A stretch of 28,510 nucleotides of DNA from the IMG/VR virus record IMGVR_UViG_3300008110_000307, positions 1 through 28,510 of that record; one strand, 5' to 3'. Position 1 is the first letter of the stretch, and every line of letters starts with the position of its first letter. Positions 23,558 through 28,510 of the stretch are shown here, piece by piece. The stretch is from a virus. Below the pieces are notes generated by a model that was not told where the DNA came from, made no database searches, and worked only from the letters and a program-made list of their open reading frames with translations. Both the position numbers and the translations under genes were made by a program.

Positions 23558-24036
23558 TGTCAGAAGAATTACAATACAAATTTTTAAAATTATCTTCAGG
23601 CGACGGCATAATTTGCAAGACTACGGATGATTGCTCAAATCTGTTTGATAGAAAAACAATAAGTATTACTGATCCTATAGTGTTGAATCCTGTTAGAGTT
23701 CCTCGAGGAGATGTTCTTGTAGAATCTTATATTATGTATCCTTGGTTTAGTTTTTCGGAAGAAAAAGAGTATGTTATTTCTACTGGACAAATTATTTTTG
23801 TATCAAATGTAGAAGACCGATTGAAACAAAACTATATACAATATTTAAAAACACAAGAAGAAAAAGAACAGGAAAATGATGATGATCCCATCATCATAGA
23901 AGAAGATGATGACGAAGAAAACGAAAGTTTGTTTGATAAATTACTAAATGCATTAGGAGAAGAAATTCATGAAGAAGAAAGACACGACGATTTTATTACC
24001 GGAAGAACTAGAAGAACTTCAAGAACCATCCACTAA
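23557..24036 (+). CDS. Sm-like small protein with acidic tail (159 aa)
   Basis: Residues 1-100 (LQYKFLKLSSGDGIICKTTD, ISITDPIVLNPVRVPRGDVL, IMYPWFSFSEEKEYVI) form a strand pattern I recognise from a conserved T4-like phage family between uvsW and gp55 that looks like an Sm/LSm barrel. Residues about 105-125 are a run of Asp/Glu (ENDDDPIIIEEDDDEENE), followed by an amphipathic helix and a basic end. It starts on the uvsW stop (TAATG) and overlaps the gp55 gene by 68 bases in another frame. An RNA- or protein-binding role is inferred from fold resemblance only. Confidence 0.7.
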   Translation: MSEELQYKFLKLSSGDGIICKTTDDCSNLFDRKTISITDPIVLNPVRVPRGDVLVESYIMYPWFSFSEEKEYVISTGQIIFVSNVEDRLKQNYIQYLKTQEEKEQENDDDPIIIEEDDDEENESLFDKLLNALGEEIHEEERHDDFITGRTRRTSRTIH

Positions 24037-24583
24037 GATTCCTGAAAGTTCTCATTACGTAGATAATAAAAAGTTTCTTGCAGCGCTCATTGAATATAAA
24101 CAAAGCATAGATGATGCGAAAGCTAAAGGTGAGGAACAACCCAGAGTACCTCATTATATAGGTGAATGCTTTATTAAAATTGCTACACATCTATCATATA
24201 AATCTAATTTTATTAATTATACTTTCAGAGACGATATGGTTTCGGATGGTATTGAAAATTGCTTGACCGCAGCTGCAAAATTTGATCCAACTAAATCATC
24301 TAATCCGTTTGCATATTATACTCAAATTATTTACTTTGCTTTCATTCGAAGAATCCAAAAAGAAAAGAAGCAACAGGCAACTAAATATAAGATTATTGAA
24401 AATTTGGATTTTGATTCTCTAATGCAAAATAGTGATGACTCAGAATCGAGTAGACAACTAATAGATTATTTGAAAACTCAATTAGATCAAATTGACCCGG
24501 AAAAAAGAGAGACTCCGGCTCAAACCAAAGCTAGAAAGAAAAAGGCTAAAGAGGAAGAATCTAATATTGACTTACTTAACTAA
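23969..24583 (+). CDS. gp55: Late transcription sigma factor gp55
   Basis: 204 residues (T4: 185). The core YTFRDDMVSDGIENCLTAAA, then KFDPTKSSNPFAYYTQIIYF and AFIRRIQKEKKQQ, is the sigma-2-like segment (core binding and -10 recognition) typical of gp55. The C-terminal end is short and basic then acidic (TKARKKKAKEEESNIDLLN), where T4 gp55 carries its sliding-clamp-binding end. It should direct host RNA polymerase to the TATAAATA octamers found in this window. The ATG has GGAGAAG upstream inside the previous gene, which it overlaps by 68 bases. The N-terminal 40 residues are poorly conserved. Confidence 0.93.
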   Translation: MKKKDTTILLPEELEELQEPSTKIPESSHYVDNKKFLAALIEYKQSIDDAKAKGEEQPRVPHYIGECFIKIATHLSYKSNFINYTFRDDMVSDGIENCLTAAAKFDPTKSSNPFAYYTQIIYFAFIRRIQKEKKQQATKYKIIENLDFDSLMQNSDDSESSRQLIDYLKTQLDQIDPEKRETPAQTKARKKKAKEEESNIDLLN

Positions 24584-24595
24584 ATACATTATAAT
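24567..24595 (+). promoter_or_regulatory. Near-consensus sigma-70 promoter before the mazG/queE module
   Basis: TTGACT (24567-24572, one mismatch to TTGACA), exactly 17 bases, then TATAAT (24590-24595, exact). The -35 box lies in the last codons of gp55. Transcription would begin near 24602, at or just after the first ATG of the MazG-like gene. This is the best host-type promoter I found and suggests early expression of the downstream metabolic genes. Confidence 0.7.
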
Positions 24596-24603
24596 ATATT
24601 ATG
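24591..24603. promoter_or_regulatory. Palindrome ATAATATATTAT at the MazG-like start
   Basis: The 12-base palindrome (24591-24602) with the following G is identical to 21626-21638 at the uvsY start, in the same position relative to the ATG. Here it also contains most of the TATAAT -10 box, so a protein bound to it would block or tune that promoter. Confidence 0.4.
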
Positions 24604-24873
24604 GAAACTAAAGAAGAAGAAATTATGCTCATTCTACAAGAAGAATGCGCAGAAGTAACTCAAGCAATTTCAAAATGTTTTCGCTTTGGTGTTGATAATT
24701 TTAAGCCAGGTAAACCGAAAACAAACAGGGAACATCTGGCTGAAGAATTGGGTGATCTACAAGCAATGATTGATTTGTGTATTAAATTTAATATTGTCGG
24801 CAGTGAACAGATCAGTATTGCAGCTGATAATAAAATTGCCAAACTTAAAAAATGGTCTAGTATATATGAATAA
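24601..24873 (+). CDS. MazG-like nucleotide pyrophosphohydrolase (90 aa)
   Basis: A compact all-alpha MazG/dUTPase-type domain. The metal-binding motifs are EECAE (14-18) and AEELGD (47-52), the EExxE...ExxD pattern, with a basic Gly/Pro/Lys loop between. Such enzymes hydrolyse NTPs or dNTPs (or ppGpp-like nucleotides) to monophosphates; the substrate here is unknown. Start: ATG at 24601 has no ribosome-binding site and sits where the predicted transcript begins. An in-frame ATG at 24625 (82 aa) is preceded by AAGAAGAAGAA and keeps both motifs, so it may be the true start. The end overlaps queE by 8 bases. Confidence 0.85.
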   Translation: METKEEEIMLILQEECAEVTQAISKCFRFGVDNFKPGKPKTNREHLAEELGDLQAMIDLCIKFNIVGSEQISIAADNKIAKLKKWSSIYE

Positions 24874-25714
24874 ACTTAAGATATCAGAATTATTTTATAG
24901 CATTCAGGGTGAAGGACGTTATATGGGCGTCCCTTCTGTCTTTTTAAGAACCTTTGGTTGTAATTTTACTTGTGGTGGCTTTGGCATGCCTAAGGGAGAA
25001 CAAAGTAATGAACGATTTAAAATTGACGCAGAGTCTTTTAAAAGTTATAACGACTTGCCTTTGGTTCATACTGGATGTGATTCTTATGCTTCTTGGGATG
25101 TTCGTTTTAAGCATCTCAGTCCTGTGTTATCTGTTGACGCTATTGCCGACGCTATCGTGGATACGTTACCGTACAAGGAATGGAAAGACGAACATCTGGT
25201 AATTACTGGAGGTGAACCTTTATTGGGATGGCAACGAGCTTATCCTGAATTATTAGAGCATTCTAAAATGCAATCTCTAAACGAATTGACTTTTGAGACA
25301 AACGGTACACAAAACATATCAGAAGAATTTAGTACATATCTATTTGAAGAATGGACCAGATTTGGTAGGGAATACTTTAAATTAACATTTTCAGTATCTC
25401 CTAAATTATCTGTTTCGGGTGAATCTTGGGATGAAGCTATTAAGCCAGATGTTGTTATGCAATATAATTCTTTAGGTTATACTTATTTAAAGTTTGTAGT
25501 AGCAACAGAAGAAGATGCTCTAGAGGCAGAGGAGGCAGTAAATGCTTATCGTAAAGCGGGGTTTGGTGGTCCTGTTTATCTTATGCCTCTCGGTGGCACT
25601 GAGCAGTTGTACTCTCTTAATAATAGATCGGTTGCGGAATTGGCAATGAGAAAGGGTTGGAGGTATTCGGACAGACTCCAGATACCATTATTTAAAAATG
25701 CTTGGGGAACCTAA
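24866..25714 (+). CDS. queE: 7-carboxy-7-deazaguanine synthase QueE (radical SAM)
   Basis: 282 residues from the ATG at 24866, which overlaps the upstream stop by 8 bases and gives the family start KISELFYSIQGEGRYMGVPS. An earlier in-frame ATG would run through the MazG-like gene. Features: FLRTFGCNFTC with Cys32 and Cys36, third cluster Cys71 in HTGCDSYASWD, SAM-binding GGEP (115-118), FETNGTQ, and SVSPKLS. QueE turns 6-carboxytetrahydropterin into 7-carboxy-7-deazaguanine, the precursor of preQ0. The cluster loop is CX3C-34-C rather than a compact CX3CX2C, and the protein is longer than E. coli QueE (223). With FolE nearby it implies deazaguanine synthesis. Confidence 0.93.
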   Translation: MNKLKISELFYSIQGEGRYMGVPSVFLRTFGCNFTCGGFGMPKGEQSNERFKIDAESFKSYNDLPLVHTGCDSYASWDVRFKHLSPVLSVDAIADAIVDTLPYKEWKDEHLVITGGEPLLGWQRAYPELLEHSKMQSLNELTFETNGTQNISEEFSTYLFEEWTRFGREYFKLTFSVSPKLSVSGESWDEAIKPDVVMQYNSLGYTYLKFVVATEEDALEAEEAVNAYRKAGFGGPVYLMPLGGTEQLYSLNNRSVAELAMRKGWRYSDRLQIPLFKNAWGT

Positions 25715-25920
25715 TGAATAAATTGGCATGGGACATTGAAAAGATGGGGCATGAAATGAGATCGCCCTATAATGATGGATTTACCACATTTGAAATTAAA
25801 AAGAAATTATATGAAATTAAATGGGCAGTTCTAAAACAATTAGACAACTCGCCTAATTATGTTGGTGAAAAAGAATGGCTTGAAGAACAGGAGACTAAAA
25901 ATGGCAAAAAAGAAAATTGA
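25714..25920 (+). CDS. Small hypothetical protein (68 aa)
   Basis: 68 residues from the ATG at 25714, which shares a base with the QueE stop (TAATG). An upstream in-frame TTG at 25702 is less likely. The protein is helical and charged: NKLAWDIEKMGHEMRSPYND, then FEIKKKLYEIKWAVLKQL and an acidic-to-basic end. No family is recognised. Tight coupling to queE and overlap with the next gene (20 bases) suggest a helper in the same module or simply dense packing. Confidence 0.7.
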   Translation: MNKLAWDIEKMGHEMRSPYNDGFTTFEIKKKLYEIKWAVLKQLDNSPNYVGEKEWLEEQETKNGKKEN

Positions 25921-26077
25921 ACTATACGCAGAAGCACCTTATAAACAAGGTTACGATTCTGCAAAAGCAAATGAAACATTTTATAATCCATATTCTGATA
26001 TTGAAGATGCAGAAGCAGATGCAGAAGATTATCAGCGTGGATTTGAAAACGCACTAGAAGAAAATACTAATAAATAA
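25901..26077 (+). CDS. Small acidic protein with a ribosome-modulation-factor-like pattern (58 aa)
   Basis: The ATG at 25901 is chosen because AGGAG (25889-25893) lies 7 bases upstream. The 58 residues read MAKKKIELYAEAP, then YKQGYDSAKANETFYNPYSD, then an acidic stretch and YQRGFENALEE. The pattern QGY-x-A, NPY, a spacer, then Trp/Tyr-x-x-G-(W/F)-x-x-A resembles the RMF family of small ribosome-dimerising proteins, but this one is acidic in the middle. The resemblance is from memory and could be coincidence. It overlaps the upstream gene by 20 bases. Confidence 0.7.
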   Translation: MAKKKIELYAEAPYKQGYDSAKANETFYNPYSDIEDAEADAEDYQRGFENALEENTNK

Positions 26078-26080
26078 TAA

Positions 26081-26098
26081 TGTTACACAAAGGTAACA
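26081..26098. repeat. Short hairpin in the leader of folE
   Basis: TGTTAC (26081-26086), loop ACAAAG, GTAACA (26093-26098): a perfect 6-bp inverted repeat in the 60-base gap before folE. There is no T-run, so it is not a terminator. It could be an operator or an RNA leader structure. The rest of the gap holds the AAGGAAGG ribosome-binding site for folE. Confidence 0.45.
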
Positions 26099-26137
26099 AA
26101 ATTCAATCATCATATCCGTGTAAGGAAGGATTCAAAA

Positions 26138-26818
26138 ATGTCATACAACAAGACAAAAACTGACCCTGAGTTGGGTAATTTGGTTCACAAACATTTGGTG
26201 AACATGGGCGTAGAAACTCCCACATTTAAAACCTCATTAGATCGCAAAGACAAAATTGCTGAGATTGAGAAAAGCTTCAGCCATATTATGCAGGTGCTTG
26301 GTCTTGATCTTACAGATGATAGTCTTATTGAAACGCCTAAGCGTGTTGCCAAGATGTATGTTAATGAAATTTTCTGGGGACTTGATTATGACGCATTCCC
26401 TAAATGTACAACTGTAGATAATAAAATGAAGTACAACGAAATGGTTGTAGAACGTAATGTTAATGTGCAATCAAATTGTGAGCATCACTTTGTAATTATT
26501 GATGGTCTGGCTACAGTTGCGTATGTTCCAAAGCAAAAGGTATTGGGATTAAGTAAAATTAATCGTATTGTAGAATACTTCTCAAAGCGTCCTCAGATTC
26601 AAGAACGTCTAACAGAACAAATTTTTCACACACTACAATTTATTCTTGAGACTGATGATGTTGCGGTACTAATTGATGCACAACACTATTGTGTTAAATC
26701 TAGAGGTGTTGAAGATACCGGTAGTTCTACAGTAACAGTTCGTCTCGGTGGAGGATTTAAAACAGATCCATCTGCTAGAAACGAATTTTTAAGTATTGCG
26801 AGAATGAGTAAAAAATAA
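26138..26818 (+). CDS. folE: GTP cyclohydrolase I (FolE)
   Basis: 226 residues, the usual length (E. coli: 222). Family landmarks: ETPKRVAKMYVNEIFWGLDY, zinc site Cys114 and His117 in QSNCEHHF, third ligand Cys185 with catalytic His183 in DAQHYCVKSRGVEDTGS, and KVLGLSKINRIVEYFSKRPQ plus QERLTEQI. All metal and catalytic residues are present. It converts GTP to dihydroneopterin triphosphate, the first step towards both folate and the QueD-QueE deazaguanine route. Next to queE, the deazaguanine role is more likely. Strong AAGGAAGG ribosome-binding site. Confidence 0.96.
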   Translation: MSYNKTKTDPELGNLVHKHLVNMGVETPTFKTSLDRKDKIAEIEKSFSHIMQVLGLDLTDDSLIETPKRVAKMYVNEIFWGLDYDAFPKCTTVDNKMKYNEMVVERNVNVQSNCEHHFVIIDGLATVAYVPKQKVLGLSKINRIVEYFSKRPQIQERLTEQIFHTLQFILETDDVAVLIDAQHYCVKSRGVEDTGSSTVTVRLGGGFKTDPSARNEFLSIARMSKK

Positions 26819-26834
26819 TTCTTGGAAAGATAAT

Positions 26835-27344
26835 ATGACAGTTAATGTAATGGTTGACTTAGAAACAATGTCAACAAGATCGAATGCTGCAATTTGTTCT
26901 ATCGGTGCAGTTAAATTTGAAGGCAAAGAAATACTTGATAAGTTTTATTGCACTATAGATATTAAGACTTGTAAAGATGCGGGATTTCATATCTCAAAAG
27001 ATACAGTCAAGTGGTGGTCAGAACAAAACAAAGAAGCATTACGAGAATTAACTCGTAATAATATTCCATTGGATGAAGCTTTAACAAAATTTTCTGATTG
27101 GTTTGGCCCTAAGAGTTTGCCTGTCTGGGGAAACGGTGCGGTATTTGATAACACAATTTTAGCAAATGCTTACTTTAATACTAACAGAGAACCACCCTGG
27201 AAATGCTGGGATGACCGTTGCTATAGAACAGTTAAAGCTTTATTCCATTGGGTAAAATCAGATGAAAGAGAAGGCGTATATCATAATGCTCTAGATGATG
27301 CTGTTTATCAGACTAAACATTTAATTAAAATTTTAGGTGAGTAA
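26835..27344 (+). CDS. dexA: DEDDh 3'-5' exonuclease, DexA-like (169 aa)
   Basis: 169 residues with a complete DEDDh set: Asp8 and Glu10 in MVDLETMSTRSNAAICSIGA, Asp105 in WGNGAVFDNTIL, and His150 and Asp155 in YHNALDDAVYQTKHLI. The element FHISKDTVKWWSEQNKEALR resembles T4 DexA (227 aa), a deoxyribonuclease acting on ssDNA ends. The protein is shorter than DexA, so an RNase T-like or proofreading-like activity is also possible. It starts 16 bases after folE with GGAAAG, and its stop overlaps the next start by one base. Confidence 0.85.
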   Translation: MTVNVMVDLETMSTRSNAAICSIGAVKFEGKEILDKFYCTIDIKTCKDAGFHISKDTVKWWSEQNKEALRELTRNNIPLDEALTKFSDWFGPKSLPVWGNGAVFDNTILANAYFNTNREPPWKCWDDRCYRTVKALFHWVKSDEREGVYHNALDDAVYQTKHLIKILGE

Positions 27345-28510
27345 TGAAGACATACAAGAAAAGAATTGCCTTTTGTTTAAGCGATCAACATACTATTCCT
27401 CACGGGGGTTTAGGTCAATTTGCTAAAAGTTTTATTGAGACTTTTACGCCTCTCGGTTATAAGATAGATATTATTACTGATAAGCCAACAACCGGAGTAC
27501 CCTTTAAAGAATACTTAGAAAGTCAAGGTGCAAACTTTGTTTGTAATCCTGACCCCAAATCTTATAGTGCACATACTAAAACATTTATGTTTGAGGATTC
27601 CTATAACTTTGAAAAGATGTCGGCGTTTAGAGACTCTATGATGTATGCTCTAAATACTAATCTTTATGATATTATTATATGTAATACCTTAGAATCATTC
27701 CCCGGTATTTACGCTTTAAATTTGCATAAGTCTATTCAAGTTATTTACTATACTCATAATGAAAGTATGGTATTTCTAGATGATAGAACATGGAAGAATG
27801 AATTTACAGAATCGTTTAATGAATTGTTCAATGCTTTAATGAAAGTTAAAGGCATTACTATTGGTACACAGACTAAAAGAAACCTTTTAGAATTGTATGG
27901 ACAAAAATTGCATAATGCTAAATATCTCCCAATCCCAATGTCTGAAAAATCTTTATTAGAAGAACATCACAAAGAAAGAAGCGGTGTGCTTTGGATTGGC
28001 CGTTGGGAGCCTAGAAAAAATCCAGAAGAATTTATTCGTGTTATTAAGGAAACAAAATTGCCTGCAAAGGTAATTACCAATGTAAATGGCGCTAGAAAAT
28101 TTGAAGCAGCCTTAAAAGAAATTGATGCCGAATATGAAATTAAGATTGGCGTATATGGCAAAGAAAAGGTAGACTTTATCACATCCGCACGGGTAGCATA
28201 TAACCCTGCAATTAGAGAAAGTTTTGGTCTAGCATTTTATGAATGTATGGGACAATTGCCTACAGTAGCAATAAAGGGAATGTCCTGGTTGGATAATTTT
28301 AGTAATCAAAATTATTGGTGCGAGGAAAAGAAAAACATTCCGGGATTGATACTAAAGTTATATGAGGATTTTCCTAATTCTAAAATTTGGTATAGCAAAT
28401 CTCAACTAAATACTATTGTAAAAGAACATGATGAAGGTATACAAGATTGGATTAATTGCTTTGAGTCATTTACTCCTGTAGAATCTAATTCTACTAGAGC
28501 AACAATTAAT
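27344..28510 (+). CDS. GT-B-fold glycosyltransferase, family 4-like (partial, 3' end outside the window)
   Basis: The frame opens at ATG 27344 (TAATG overlap with the exonuclease stop) and stays open for 389 codons to the window edge. The N-terminal domain has the glycine loop IPHGGLGQFAKSF (18-30), as in the glycogen-synthase/GT4 type. The C-terminal domain has VLWIGRWEPRKNPEEFIRVI and the E-x7-E signature RESFGLAFYECMG with Glu292 and Glu300, which contacts the nucleotide sugar. These features make an active retaining GT-B enzyme likely. Acceptor and sugar are unknown. It is a different fold from the DxD glycosyltransferase at 20718-21620. Confidence 0.85.
   Translation, partial: MKTYKKRIAFCLSDQHTIPHGGLGQFAKSFIETFTPLGYKIDIITDKPTTGVPFKEYLESQGANFVCNPDPKSYSAHTKTFMFEDSYNFEKMSAFRDSMMYALNTNLYDIIICNTLESFPGIYALNLHKSIQVIYYTHNESMVFLDDRTWKNEFTESFNELFNALMKVKGITIGTQTKRNLLELYGQKLHNAKYLPIPMSEKSLLEEHHKERSGVLWIGRWEPRKNPEEFIRVIKETKLPAKVITNVNGARKFEAALKEIDAEYEIKIGVYGKEKVDFITSARVAYNPAIRESFGLAFYECMGQLPTVAIKGMSWLDNFSNQNYWCEEKKNIPGLILKLYEDFPNSKIWYSKSQLNTIVKEHDEGIQDWINCFESFTPVESNSTRATIN

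Noticed and set aside
24770-24865. N-terminal extension of QueE by 32 residues
   Set aside because: It would run through the MazG-like gene in another frame. The QueE family normally begins near KISELFYSIQGEG, which the ATG at 24866 gives.
26069-26076. AATAAATA before folE as a late promoter
   Set aside because: It is an imperfect octamer overlapping the preceding stop, in a module that looks early-expressed, and such AT strings are common here.
1-28510. tRNA genes, CRISPR arrays, insertion sequences, integrase or attachment sites
   Set aside because: I saw no cloverleaf-like tRNA, no spaced identical repeats, no transposase or recombinase motif, and no terminal inverted repeats. The repeats present are within protein-coding genes.

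Overview
The window is a 28.5 kb piece of an AT-rich T4-like (straight-contractile-tailed) phage genome. Every gene I can support lies on the + strand. It has the canonical T4 virion block in the T4 order: gp13, gp14, gp15, gp16, gp17, gp18, gp19, gp20, gp67-like, gp68-position protein, gp21, gp22, gp23. UvsY, UvsW and the late sigma factor gp55 follow. The sequence style (a 'PLAQTF' baseplate-region protein, fibre N-termini of the NIGTSPN...LRDAF type, small gp23, post-gp23 tail-tube-like protein, uvsY-uvsW-Sm-like-gp55 order, QueE/FolE) resembles the marine or freshwater T4-like phages of cyanobacteria and SAR11-type bacteria more than coliphage T4. No photosynthesis gene, tRNA or integrase is present to fix the host, so the host stays open.

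Layout. 1-192: 3' end of an unidentified gene. 227-6269: baseplate-region structural protein, a small coiled-coil protein, a modular tail-fibre protein and four small adhesin/structural proteins, packed with 1-base overlaps or gaps of a few bases. 6296-9033: neck proteins gp13 and gp14, tail completion gp15, small terminase gp16. 9011-10696: large terminase gp17. 10766-14048: sheath gp18, enlarged by a repeat array, and tube gp19. 14070-20016: portal, prohead core, protease, scaffold and major capsid protein, closed by a strong intrinsic terminator at 20042-20067. 20113-20700: a tail-tube-fold structural protein behind its own late promoter. 20718-24583: glycosyltransferase, uvsY, uvsW, Sm-like acidic protein, gp55. 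24601-28510: MazG-like pyrophosphohydrolase, QueE, two small proteins, FolE, DexA-like exonuclease and a GT-B glycosyltransferase that runs off the right edge.

How it works together. Four exact T4-type late promoter octamers (TATAAATA) stand in the gaps before gp18, gp22, gp23 and the post-gp23 gene. The sigma factor expected to read them, gp55, is encoded in the same window. The metabolic module starts instead at a near-consensus host sigma-70 promoter (TTGACT, 17 bp, TATAAT), which suggests earlier expression. QueE and FolE catalyse two steps of the 7-deazaguanine (preQ0) pathway, pointing to modified phage DNA or to tRNA queuosine. Two glycosyltransferases of different folds suggest sugar decoration of DNA, virion or host surface.

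No intergenic stretch exceeds about 100 bases. Most genes are recognisable. The least explained items are the sheath repeat array, the repeat-bearing fibre proteins, the small unnamed proteins, the palindrome shared by two start sites, and the sugar/deazaguanine module.
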